A stretch of DNA of 64,000 nt from Corythucha ciliata (Eukaryota > Arthropoda > Insecta > Hemiptera > Tingidae), in the NCBI GenBank assembly GCA_038030265.1, contig CM075938.1, positions 19,817,009 through 19,881,008 on the forward strand, read 5' to 3'. The notes under the pieces were generated by a model that was given only the letters and a program-made list of their open reading frames with translations, did not search any database and was not told the DNA's origin. Positions within the stretch are counted from its first letter, which is position 1, and every line of letters starts with the position of its first letter. Both the position numbers and the translations under genes were made by a program. Positions 50,050 through 61,510 of this stretch are shown one piece after another.

Positions 50050-51000
50050 AATACTTAGTAGCTACTTCGCGGCTTAAAGCTTCCGCAGATAAAGTACAGA
50101 AAAAGTACTAATTAGAGGCTGAAAGTATGGAAACAGCAATTTTTCACTTCATGCAGCTCGTGGCTCCAACTGAGAAATGGCGCTAATTCATAGAAAACGG
50201 ATAAATGGCTAGATTCGAAACTAAAATCAAGAATAAAAAGTGCTAATTCATGGAAAAAATTGAGAAAAATTGCTCATTCGCAACTAATAGTAGGGAAAAC
50301 GCGAATTCACAGCAAAAATTCAGAAAGGCTCCTTCGGCTACGATTTTTCCCATGCATTACCGGCTAACACTCGTAACATAAGCGCTTCTAATATGAGTTT
50401 TAACGATGAAAAATCGACAATTCGTGGCTAATTCACCGATAAAATTAAAAAGGAGCGCTGAAGTGGAAAAAAAAACGCTAATTCGCTGTTTAAATGAAAA
50501 AAACGTCAAATTCGCGGCTTCTGAAGGTAACTTTGTGCCAGAAAGTCAACAAAATCGCGAATCGATGGCAAAATTTAAAAAAAAAGCTCTAGGTAATTTG
50601 TGACAAAATTGGAGGAAAACTCTGATTCGTGGCTGAAATGTAGAAAAATCTATAATTTTAGCGGGTGAAACGAGAAATACCCTAATGTGTGGTTAAAATA
50701 AAGGTACATGGCTAACTGGGAGTTAATTTGAGAAAATTTGCTTATTCAAAGAAATCTGAGAAAATGGCAAGCCGCGGTTGCCGGAGGCAACTTCGTGGCC
50801 AATTAGCAAAATGCACCAATTTATGGCAAAAATTGAGAAAATCGCTAACTCACGGCAAAAATCGCAAATTCTTGGCTAAAATGGATACAAATTGCGGGTT
50901 CACGGCTATAGGGAAAAATATGTAATTCACCGATAAAATTGAGAAGAACACTAAAGTTTTGAAAAACGCTAATTCGCGGTTAAAACGTGTCGAAAACGCC
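50050..51000 (-). repeat. R2 array, right arm
   Basis: The same family inverted, reading AAAATTGAGAAAAATCGC then TAATTCGCGGCT on +. Examples lie near 50265, 50440, 50830 and 50960. With the left arm it forms an imperfect 2-kb palindrome. Confidence 0.7.
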
Positions 51001-51095
51001 AAATAACGGCTTAATGTGAACGGTGACTTCATGGGGCGCTGGGTGAAAGATTCGCCCGGGGGCGCATAATGTCTAAGGCTGGCACTGGTTGACTC

Positions 51096-53833
51096 GAAAA
51101 TATTTAATTGACCCCTCGGCGCACTTGATGTCACTCAATCTTGGCAACCTCCCCGCCCTGTGGGTATAGTGGTGGAGTCGGGGTGAAAACCGACGATAGT
51201 TTATTACCTAATACATTGCTTGATTGTATTTTGTCAGCTTTAATTAATGGGGTGAAAACTAATAAATGTTACTTGTTTCTCCTTTGGAACTACAGTTGAG
51301 CATTATCAGAATTTTGGTGAGTGCCGGATTTTAACCCTTCCCCCTTCAAATGACTTACATTAACAAAGACGGGGCTTTTTCTCGAACCTATTGAAAAACT
51401 CAAGTGACTTGTCAGTTGTGTAGAAGATCGTCCCTCCTATCTCCCCCCCCCCGCCCACATCTCGAACGCCGTTTTTTTTTTTTTTTTTTTTTTTGTACTT
51501 GAAGAGATCTTATTTGGAAAATATAGTAGTGGGCCTGAAAAGAGGCCCTTCATTTTGTTGACGAAAAAACCCGGCGTAAGCCCTTCGCTTTTTTCCTATT
51601 ACGGGGAAGCTCTTTTCTTAGAAATTTCCTTCTTAAATCTTTCTCATATCGGACGCATCGATCTACAAACGATAAACGTGTACGAGCAATAAACGCGTTT
51701 GAAAAAAACAACAAAAAAACACTGAATTTAAAAGTTTCCACCCCTTTCCCCACTCAAACCGACCCGAGGGTGTGCTCTTGTATGAACAGTATAGAAAAAA
51801 GCGCGTAGACAATTTAATATAATGAAAGGACATTAGGCTTCTACGCGGGGGCTATATACGCAACCCGAGGGAGACTTTTTCGAAGACGTGTGATCAACGG
51901 TAACAGGGTTTATCGTGGGGAGGGGGATTTATACACACATGAATTGAAGGGATTAAAGTGAGAAGAGAAAATCGATTTCCTCCTAGCTTTTACCCCTTTC
52001 TTTGGTGTTACTATAGGTGTGTTGAGGGTAACGTGGGAATAGAAAAGGGAATAAATGTGGTTAATCGGAAGGTTTGGGTGATTGTGTGAGGGGTAGAGCT
52101 GTTGATGTTGTGGGTGGGGGGGGTGTAAAAGTTTGGAAAAGCGGAAACTAAGAACGTTTCGAAAACTTTGTATTTATTTTCCTCTCTTACTCCACCACGC
52201 AACCTCGCACTCGACGCGTCCATTATTCTGATCATCTACTCGCTCAATCTTCAAGGACGCATTTCCACGAGTTTTTCTTGAAATCGCTCCCCTCTCACCA
52301 CCACCAGTAAGTTAGTTACATTAACAGGGAAGTTTGCAAGATTTTGCAAAATCGTTCTGCGAACTGAAAGCCTTGGATCAGTCTCAAATTCAGTAAAAAC
52401 TATCAAGTCCAATTCGCACGCTCGCTACAGGCCCATCACCTCAACGTCCAAAATTGCCTAATTTTGTCTTTTATCACCGCTAAAGACACCAAACATCTTG
52501 AAAAATCGATTGTTGTGAGAGGGGGGGGGGGTAAAGTCGCACTTTGTCGCCCCAGTTTTCCAAGAAGAAACCTTTTTAGACACACTCCAAAATTTAAAAG
52601 TCAAATCGTTTGTTTAGTTAGTAAAACTTTAGGCGTCGGTGGTTTGGGCTTGAGGTTCCTTCCCCTCTTCACCATCTAACCATTCTTTAACCATCTCCTC
52701 AGTCCTTTCTAAAGATTCACCCAAGAAAAAAACGGAGGTTCATCACAGGCTAGTTACAAATTTAGTAAGGGAAAGGAAGTGTACAGGGCATCAGTAATGG
52801 TAAAGAGAGTGGTTGGGGGGGGGGTCGCCGCGCTTAATTTTAAACACCTCATGAATAAAGATAACCACTACACCCCTAACCCTTGGCCCCACCAAGATCA
52901 CACCGGCTCACTTCAACCAATTTAAAAATCGACTCTCGACGCTAAAAGCATCGAACTTTTTTTTCTCCGAAAAAAGTATAATATTATTATCAATGAGTGT
53001 CCCTATGGATCAAAATAAACATAACAAAAGTCGGCTAAATATTTGAAACGGGAGAATCCTCGAATTTTTCCAAAGAAAACGTTGGGTGTGTGGGGCGGGG
53101 TTATATAGTGAGGAGGGAATGGAACGACATTAATATCCGCGTATTTGGCCTCTTATATATAATCTTCTTCCAACAATGAAAGCAGTAAATCGGATTTAGT
53201 TGGAAACGGCGGAGGAACAAACAGCGGCGGAATTAAATCCTCTCTCGTTGAGTTATTGAGTTTTGTGTAGTGCAACTTTGTTTCTGTGTGTTGGGATGGG
53301 TTAGAAGGAGGAGGGGTCAAGTGCATGGAATTTATTTTTGATAATTTTCCTCCCAGCGAGAAGGTTTGTCTATAGTTCCCTATTTTGGACATCTGGCGGA
53401 AATGACAGGGAGGAAACTCTGGAAAATCACGGGAGGCTGGGTGGGTGGCAGAGGCTTATAAAGAACTTAAAAGGAAAAAGCGAGAGGCGATTATGGTAAG
53501 TATTTGTTGATAAGATTCTAAAGGGATCAATCTGAAAGTTTTAAATAAACTTACTCAGCGTGAAAGAGGATGAAGGGAATGATAAGGTAAAGCGAGAAAA
53601 CTAAGAATTGAGGTGGTGAAGAAGAAGATCTCGAAACTCTTGGAGAAAGGTTTACTTTACACTTCATTTTAACCCGTGAAAAAGGCTGTATAAACGAGCT
53701 ATTTTAGAGGAGTTCTAGTCTGGTGCCTCGATGAGATGAAAAAAAAGGTCGAACCTCACCTTATTGTGAAAAACCCCAAAAGTGTTGAAAGTTGAATAGT
53801 GAATCCCAAGATCCGACCAATTTGTAACCAATT
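51096..53833. other. Gene-free stretch
   Basis: It has a T tract of about 22 nt at 51473-51494, G11 at 52521-52531 and G10 at 52815-52824. No protein-like frame was recognised. Confidence 0.5.
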
Positions 53834-53985
53834 GAACCCGATTTCACCAACTTCCTAAACCAAGATCAACAACTAATCACGATTACCATGTAAACACTTA
53901 TATATCAGAATTCATATGGTTCGTCATTGGCAACTAATCGCGATCAACTAAACGAGATCATATTTGTTGATGAAAATGGGCCTTA
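53834..53985. mobile_element. Candidate MITE, ~150 bp
   Basis: The left end GAACCCGATTTCACCAAC is matched by the inverted right end TAAGGCCCATTTTCATCAAC with several differences. Internally AACTAATCACGAT and AACTAATCGCGAT form a direct pair. The right end recurs as a relic at 4901-4931. No clean target duplication was found. Confidence 0.45.
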
Positions 53986-54114
53986 GCGGGATTGACACCA
54001 AAGCCTTGTCCAGTCCTGACTGTTTTGCCCAGTCCTGGACAAATTCACCCGCCGCAGTTGGGGAGTGAAATCTCCACTGGTGGAAATATCAGCAAAACGC
54101 TCGAAGCGGCTTCA

Positions 54115-55560
54115 CGAATAAATTTGTTTTCCGCTCACCAACCAGACTAACGAAATTTGGTTTTGATGGGCCAGACTAAATGAACTTTGTAGATTGTGCC
54201 TAACCCACGAAATTCAATTTTGAAGGAGTGAAAACAGCGAATCCAAAATGTTTTCCCATGAGATTTCCAAATCCAGTGATTGATAAACCCACCCTTATAG
54301 GGCTTTCCCTGCGAATTTTGGTTTGGTAAGGGCCTACGCCACCGCGCCGCGTGATTAGATTATTTAAGGAGTAAGGAGATAGTCTCGTGAAATCGATGAT
54401 TTGAGGCACCAAACCCTCGATAATTGGTGTTTTAGAATTATAAAGCCAGCAGTTCCATGAGCAAAATCCATAAAATTGGTCTATTCAAGGAGCCACCCCG
54501 CGAAATTGATAACTTGGAGCGCAAAACCCACAAAACTGGGGTTTTAATGAGTGAAATCTTGAGTCTTTCGGTATCTCTTAGAGATCCATTCCCAAGCGAA
54601 ATTGCTTATTAAAGAGCCGAACTCGGGAAATTAGTTCATTTAGAAAAAACAAAACCAAGAAATTGGTAATGAAGGGCCCAAACCCGCAAAATTAGGATTT
54701 TTTTTAAAGATCATACGATGCACGCGAAATTGATAGTTCAAATACCAAAACCAGCAAAGTTGGTTCTTTGTATGAGACTCGTGAAATTGCTATTTCACGA
54801 TTTAGGTATGGCACCCAATCCACGGAGTTGATTGGACTGAAACCCGCGATCTTCGTCTTTTTTAATGAGAGCCATGCTTACGACTTACGACCTTGACAAT
54901 TTGGGAAGCCAAATTCATGATATTGGTTCATTTGAAGAGCTAGACCCGTTAAATCGATAATGGAGGTGCCAAACCCGCGAAACATGTCATTTTCCCCCAA
55001 GGGTATAACCCGCAAACCTTGATATTTCCGAGTGGCAAGAGCGAACACCATGACGTTAGTTACGTTAAAGAGCTAGACCCCCGAAATAGGTAATTCATGG
55101 GCCCAAAACCGTGAATTTTTTTTCTGGAGAGCCTTGAAATTGATAATTTGAGTAGCAAAACCTTTGAAATTGGATTTTTAAAGAGCTGAACCCACGAAAT
55201 AGGTTTTGAAGGAGCGCAAAATAAATGGATCGAGGAGCGAAACAGGAAAAATTTGTTGTTTTAAAGAGCTACATCAGTAAAATTGGTAATTTAAGGACCC
55301 AAAGCCATGAAATCTATAGTGGTATAACGGGACTTGAAATTGATAATTCATTAGAGAGCAAACCCCGAAAACTTGGGGGTTTTTGGCACCAAAACCACGA
55401 AATTTGGTGTTTTAGAGAGCCAATACGCGTGGAATTGATGGTTCACGAAGCAAAACTCACTAAATTGGTTCTTCTCAAGTGCTGCACCCTCAAAATTTAT
55501 AATTTGGGGCTCGAAACCCGCGTAATTGTGGTTTTGAAGAGCAAAGCCATGCGTTCCTTA
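54115..55560 (-). repeat. R1 degenerate repeat array, block F
   Basis: Inverted R1 units run through the block, for example GCCAAACCCGCGAAACATG near 54968 and GAGCTGAACCCACGAAAT near 55182. A 116-codon + frame at 55225-55575 is a periodic by-product without known motifs. Confidence 0.65.
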
Positions 55561-55562
55561 TT

Positions 55563-55606
55563 CCGAGCCATATAGATGGTAAACATTGCCGAGTCATATA
55601 GATGGT
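55563..55606 (+). repeat. 18-bp direct duplication at the array edge
   Basis: CCGAGCCATATAGATGGT (55563-55580) and CCGAGTCATATAGATGGT (55589-55606) differ at one base and are offset by 26 bp. Confidence 0.75.
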
Positions 55607-58600
55607 GATGGCGTGGATCTCCCTCATGGAAATTATGGGTCGAACGTGGTTGGTGTTTGTCGCGCTTATACTGAAGATTCGTGTCAGTGTGCTGTAATAT
55701 GCATTGTGGATCGTAAGTATTATTTAAAAACGAATCAAATTCCTTTTTCTCACTTACTCTCTCGGCTTCTGCAGCCTCATCAAAATTATTTGATGCTGGA
55801 CCTCATGAAGAATTGAAACGTACAAACATAGAACTTTGGCTGGCATCATTTGAACGCTCTCAAAAGTGTCAAGTTGAGTGAAAAAAGAGCAACAAGAATC
55901 GCCTTTGTATTATTTGTGAGGCCGATATTTGAAAGAGTTGTCAGTTCTAGAGATGAGGGTTGCAGGGGAAGGATTAAGTTAGAATCGATCTTTGAATGAA
56001 GACTTAGTGGTGGCCGTCGTGCTGGGACGGGGTGTCGGGTTGAGGGTGAAACTTTGGTCTTGACTTCCTGACTATTCCCCCCCCCGCACCATCACCACCA
56101 CAAAAGCTGTAATTTACGGTGAATTATAGTAATTGAACAAAGTAAGGATAGAAGGGAAGAGACCTTTATTAGTGGTGCTCGCGAATCTGCTATTGGTAGT
56201 ATCAGAGGGAGGTGTGGGGCTTAGTAGAGGGGTTGGCGAGCCTTAGGGGAGTCTTTCCTTCTGCTTCCTCAATAATCATAAGAAACTTGGCTCGTTTGGC
56301 CATTTTCCTTGGATTAATACTTTGAACTCTAAACCATAGTTTCCTCTTTTAAACTTCATAACAAACTTTTCATTACAGTGGAACTTCAGCCATAACAAGA
56401 GACATTCTTTGGTGCGTGGCTTAACAGAACAACCACTATTCCTCCTATTGCACTAAATGCAAACAGTACGAATGGCAAGACGTCATTTTTCAATCGTAAC
56501 TCACGAGCTGAAACGCAGGGGTTTTGTAATTTTCAATATTCTCATAATTGCCGTCCGTTCGAAAGATTTCCCCGGAGGACATCAATCATCAGAGGAGGAA
56601 GGGAAGCTATTTGGAATTAAATTAAAAGAAATAAATCAGACTCGTTTAATAGAATGCAAAGCTACGGGTGACCTACATTTTTGATCAGGCTGAAAAGCTC
56701 TTGATAATTGGCATTACAATGCTTTTTTTTTGAACATTAATTGACATATTTTGGTATTCCCAAACTGGCTTTGAAAGTAACCTCATTACTACTTTTTATC
56801 GTCTTTTCACGAGCTTATATTTTTTAATTTTTTCAACAATAGGCGAACTTTGAGAAAGCGTACATATTTATTCATTTTCTGTGTAACATTTCCTTCTCCA
56901 ATCCCCCTCCAACCCTTATAAAAGCTCAATTAATCATTTCTCGTTTCACAGTTCTCCAATTAACGAAGTTTCATATTTTCCCTTCCGCTTATTCACAAAG
57001 TGTAGTATTCATACAACTCGAAAGTTCTTCAGTATCAAAATTACGCCCCTCCCCCCTGCACGATATATATGTGCCTATCACAACGAACAAGTTCTCTGTG
57101 CAGGGAGAGATAGAAAGCAGGGAGAAGAGAGAACGAGTCTGACCAGAGAGACCTTTTGAGCAATAGACACCACTTGATACAAAGTTGGAACAACTTCTCA
57201 CCCCCTCACAATCCCACCGTCACAACAACCGCTTGAGCCTAGGCATGAAGCTTAATCACATATCCCTTTCATTCTGTGTACACCCTTCCGGCCACTCTCT
57301 TTGGACTCTCAAGGTTCCTTCATTTCTGCGCCATCTCTCACTCACTCTCTCTCTCTCTCTCCGTGTATGCAAATTTCAAGGGGGAGTGTAAAAACTTTCT
57401 CATGAAAAGTACCCCAGGTCTGAGTGGGTGTACAACTATACATATAAAGCGTGATACCGAGTATGGTGGAAATGGTGGGGGGGGGGAGGACTCTCAAGCA
57501 GAATTTAGGACGGCGGTATTGTAGCGCAAACAGTTCAAATTATTCTATTGCAACGACCTGATGAGTTAGATTAATGAGAGAATAAGGTCAAAAAATGGAA
57601 AATGGGCAGGACAAATTGATTTGGTGGGGAAGTGAACTTCCTGATAACGTTTTTATAAGGAGCTGTGCTGGTGAAAATGCTTACAAAAGCCAGGGGCATT
57701 AAATCAATCTCTTAGAGATAAAAAAGAAGAAATCGAATAGTAATGATAAAGAATGAAGGTTGAAGTGGTTGGTCAGGTGCTTTTATTTTCTCTCTCTCTC
57801 TTTTTATCGTGGAAAACGGTCTAACGAATGGGAAAAGCGAGGAGCTCGTGAGTATGTGCTCACCGTAGGACTGCGCCATGTTGACTGGCTGTGGGGAGGG
57901 GAAGGGGTTCTTGGAAATGTAAACAACTCTTCCACCCCCCGGTTTTTCCTCATAAGCTTTAGAACTTCGGCTAACCCATTCCCATCCACGCCAATATCAA
58001 CAAAACCCTTTCCCTTGACGTTACCCGCGCCATGACGTGGGTGGGAGTGTAGGAGAGAGTCAGGAGGGCTTAGAAGGGACTGTCATTCCCTTCCACCCTC
58101 CGGCAAGAGCGCCATAAAGGTTTTGTTTTTTTTTGTTTTTTTGCTGTTGTCTCTTTGAATCTACATCGTTTGCTTTAGTATGACGGGCCGGCGCGGCGTT
58201 TTCAGACAATGTTGGGAGGAGAGAAAAAGTTTGAGAAGGGTTTCTATGCTTGCCTTGGTGGAAGGGGGGAGTTGTGAGGATGGACGGGCTGTCAAGAAAA
58301 AAAGCTCAGAAATCGAAAAAGAGCACACACATAAACGTGGATCGAAGGCAATGATTCGCCTGGAACAACTGTCAATGTCGTTTAGAGACGTTGAACTTTC
58401 GTTTTTAAGGTTTTGAGGGTTGTCCCAAGAAAAAACTGGGGGGAAACAACTCAACCTAGCCGGGGTGGCGAGTAAGCCCAGGAATTTAGTTTTTTCATCT
58501 GAAAATTCACTTTTTGATAATTTGGCCATGATGCTGAGGTGATTAAGTCATTGAGGACATTCTCCGGGTGGGTTTGATGGTGAATTTAATTTTCAACTAT

Positions 58601-58700
58601 CAAAAGGTTTAAAAATATAGGTTGTTCCGCCAAAAAACTTCATAGGGTCTAACACGGAAATTTAACCTGCTTAAGTGACTATTCCACCTCCAAATGAACG
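55607..58700. other. Gene-free stretch
   Basis: Contains G10 at 57477-57486 and CT-rich tracts near 57336-57362 and 57790. Overlapping frames at 58161-58529 (-, 122 codons) and 58180-58416 (+) have no recognised domain. Confidence 0.5.
57336..57362. repeat. (CT)n microsatellite
   Basis: CTCACTCACTCT followed by eight or more CT repeats. Confidence 0.8.
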
Positions 58701-58724
58701 CAGCCGTTTATGGCCAGAAATGAG

Positions 58725-58930
58725 CAGTTGAGTTTGGCTCTTCAAAAAACCTACTTCGTTGGTTGAACTCTTCCAGAACCAATTCTACGGATTTGAGACT
58801 AACAGAAGCCAATTTGACGGAATTGGTCCTCTCAAAAACCAACCACAATAGCCAATTTTCCGGAATTTAGCCTCATAGTTACCAATTTCGCAGAATGAGG
58901 AACTAACAAATTTTCCAAAATCATGCCGTC
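58725..58930 (+). repeat. Small R1 block
   Basis: Units such as GTTGAGTTTGGCTCTTCAAA, CCAATTCTACGGATTTGA and CCAATTTCGCAGAATGAG, in + polarity. Confidence 0.5.
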
Positions 58931-59365
58931 GTGATAGCTTGGTTACCAAAACTCATGAAAACACGATCCGTTCAAATAAAATCAGGCCCTATATTTTTTT
59001 ATTAATTTTTAAACCTATTGGGTTGCGAGACCCATTTGAAATAGGCTAGATAGACTGATGACGCAATAACAGCCTTCGCATAACCTTCACAATGGCTACC
59101 CACAAATCAAACAATAGGACTTTAGAGAAAGGGGAGGGACAAGAAGGGCCAACACATGATAACAGCCTCGATGCGGAGGGTTGGGAGGGGTCACGACCCC
59201 TTAGCTACGTCACGAGTCACAGACCGGCCGTTTAAGGTAACAAAAAAAATTGGCAAGTTTTATTATTTTGCTATAAATCGAAATCAATCATTTACGCACT
59301 AATATTCAATTCCTGGTCTTTAGTCATTTTCTTTTGAAAAAAAATGTCTCCAGCGATTTTTATTT

Positions 59366-59393
59366 TAGTGCATTTCATTCTGAAAATGCACTA
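59366..59393. repeat. Perfect 10-bp hairpin
   Basis: TAGTGCATTT, loop CATTCTGA, AAATGCACTA. Confidence 0.7.
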
Positions 59394-59488
59394 TTGGTCT
59401 CGTCGTGATGGTGGCAAACATGGGTCACGTCATGTTTTTTTCGCGTTTCAGAACCTCTAGAACACGAATTCAGTGGTCTCCAGGATTC

Positions 59489-59506
59489 ATATATATATAT
59501 ATATAT
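59489..59506. repeat. (AT)n microsatellite
   Basis: Nine uninterrupted AT units. Confidence 0.9.
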
Positions 59507-59649
59507 CTTTATATACTATACATTGGTTTATTTATAATATTATGGCCATTTTCTTGTTAGTACGATAACTCTCGAAGAAATTAATTTGGTGGAACGCGCT
59601 TTGGCACAAAAATCAGAAGTCATAAGACCCCGGTCGGTATTGCATTTGG

Positions 59650-60120
59650 GCCAAATCGGTCAGGGTGGAGGGGGAAAATAGGGGTTGAAATGGTCAAAAA
59701 ATCACTATAAGTCACCAGTTGATTCTATAAGCATCATATTCGGTACGTATACTCCATGTTAGAGTAGGCTTTGATTCCCATTTTAATTTTTTGAAAAAGT
59801 TGAGGTGGTGGGGTTGGTCCTTCCGGTGTGGAAGTGTAAAAATAGCGTTGAACTTCACTAGTTCATCTTAGCGCTCTAAAATTCGACTTAATAATTTAAT
59901 GCAACCTAAGCTCTGGGTTCCATTGAGATTTATCGAAAACTTTGAGAGGGGGGGGGGGTGAAATAGGGGATGAAATTTCAAAAAAATCGCTTAAATTCAC
60001 ACGTTTAGTTAATATAAAACAGAGCACAAAAATTTAATATAACAAAGCCCTTGGAAAATTACTGACACTTTTCGACATTTTTGAAGAGAGGGGGGTGAAA
60101 ATAGAGGAAGAAGTTCGGCT
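59650..60120 (+). repeat. Degenerate long-unit repeat
   Basis: Two to three diverged copies share an ordered set of words: GGGGG..GAAATAGGGG, TGAAAT..TCAAAAAATC, TTGATTCTATAA-like, and ATTTTTTGAAAAAGTTGAGG-like. They begin near 59655, 59940 and 60080. Spacing is irregular. Confidence 0.35.
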
Positions 60121-60320
60121 TAATGAAACAAATTATGGTATCAAAATTATTACTTCTGGGACGGCTTAGAGTATCCGTATACGGAATGAAATGCACTCTT
60201 TCCGACCGCCAGCCACCGGAGCGAAATTTTTTTTATGTTACTTCCTCATTCATCCTTTCAAAAACTAATTGCATGGAATTGCGTCCTACAAAAACCCATT
60301 TGGCGCAAGCATATAAATTG

Positions 60321-60440
60321 TGGACAGACCATATTCTGGTTGGACAATATTGTGGTTGGACCCTATTCTGGTTGGACCATATTCTGGTTGGAACATATTC
60401 TTGTTGGGCTATATTGAGGTTAGGCCATATTGTGGTTGGG
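60321..60440 (+). repeat. R3 16-bp tandem array, left part
   Basis: Seven units of 16 bp, such as GGACCATATTCTGGTT, GGAACATATTCTTGTT and AGGCCATATTGTGGTT. Confidence 0.8.
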
Positions 60441-61004
60441 CCCTTTTGTCCCTTTTGATCCATTGTCACCTGTAAAACAACGTCCGGACAGCTATTGGAC
60501 AATGGCAGGGGTTTCACCTTAACAACCCGCGAGGATACTCGATGGCTCGGACGCTTCTCCCAGGCCTGGGCTAAGAATAGAAAACATTTGGAATCCAGGC
60601 GGCACGTGCTGCTGCTCACGATTACGATCACGGATCTCCTCGAGACTCACCGTGAAGGGAGTCATATTTCCTTTAACTCCCTTCCCCTTCCGTTTTATAC
60701 CAACCTCCTTCGACAGAGTGACGATCCGTCCTGCACCATCACAACGAAGCGGAGAAATCCGCTCCTCTCAGACCGCCATCCGGGCGCCTACTTGCACCTC
60801 CGTAAAACGCCCACCTTCACGGGGTCCACGCTGAGTGTTGACAGAGTGGCCGTCTGACTACAGCCAACGGGCGGGGCGGTCGAGAACCCGGTTTTGCACG
60901 TGTCGGGCCATCCAACGCCGTGCGGTGATTTGCGCATTGCTCACAATGCGAATAAGGGGTCAAATAACTGACCTAACTCATTTGTCCCAGGGACTAGACA
61001 CAAA
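60441..61004. mobile_element. GC-richer insertion of unknown type within the R3 array
   Basis: This 0.56-kb segment is compositionally unlike its surroundings. R3-type repeats lie on both sides. Frames of 120 (60495-60857) and 60 (60835-61017) codons on + have no domain I recognise. A possible GTCCC repeat at the edges is too short to prove a target duplication. Confidence 0.4.
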
Positions 61005-61510
61005 CTGGGTTAGATAATATTGTGGTTAGAACAAATCAAAAGCAATAATTGTGGTTAGACCATATATTGTAGCTTAAGACCATATTGTAGCGTAGCACCA
61101 TATTTTGGACCATCATGTGGTGGTACGACCATATTGTGAGTTTGTTGAGCATACTGGTATCAGACAATTTTGTAGTTAAACCATATTGCGGCCATCGTGG
61201 AATAGTCAATTTGCTTTAATTTAATAGTCTTTAATAGTCAATTTGCTTCAAGAGGCAGGCCAAATCGCCTGTGTTTACACCGTTCCTTCATTTTGTGGTT
61301 AGACCAAATTATGGTTTTACTATATTGTGGCATAGAACAGTTTCGTGGTTTGACCATGTGGTGGTTTAACAATTTTTGAATTTTTTTGGTTCGACCATAT
61401 TGTGGATTATTTTGTTCTTATAGACCAATTTATGGTTGAACCATATTGTGATCGGGCCATATTGTGATTACACCATATTGAGATTGGATGATATTATACT
61501 TTGACCATAT
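61005..61510 (+). repeat. R3 degenerate array, right part
   Basis: Diverged copies of GACCATATTGTGGTTA recur from 61010 to about 61510. They are mixed with R4 words near 61250-61290 (CCAAATCGCCTGTGTTTACACCGTTC), so the two families overlap here. Confidence 0.6.

Larger units (their letters stand above)
48822..51087. mobile_element. 2266-bp hAT-like element filled with inverted R2 repeat arrays
   Basis: The ends are AAGTGCCGCTTTAAGG on the left and, reverse-complemented, CAGTGCCAGCCTTAGAC on the right. They share AGTGCC, GC and TTA with one gap. An exact 8-bp duplication GTTGACTC flanks them, as expected for hAT insertion. Inside each end is a GC-rich box, GAGCCGGGTGACC..CCGGGGGCGCAGTAT on the left and GCGCTGGGTGAAA..CCCGGGGGCGCATAAT on the right, with G11 at 48836-48846. 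The interior is two opposed arrays of a ~30-bp degenerate repeat meeting near 50.0 kb, with no transposase frame. Overall it is a giant foldback built of short repeats. Confidence 0.75.
58931..59600. other. Unique stretch with one hairpin and an AT repeat
   Basis: Nothing coding recognised. See the entries at 59366 and 59489. Confidence 0.45.

Noticed and set aside
55225..55575. 116-codon + frame in block F
   Set aside because: Explained by the R1 periodicity on the opposite strand to the decapeptide register.
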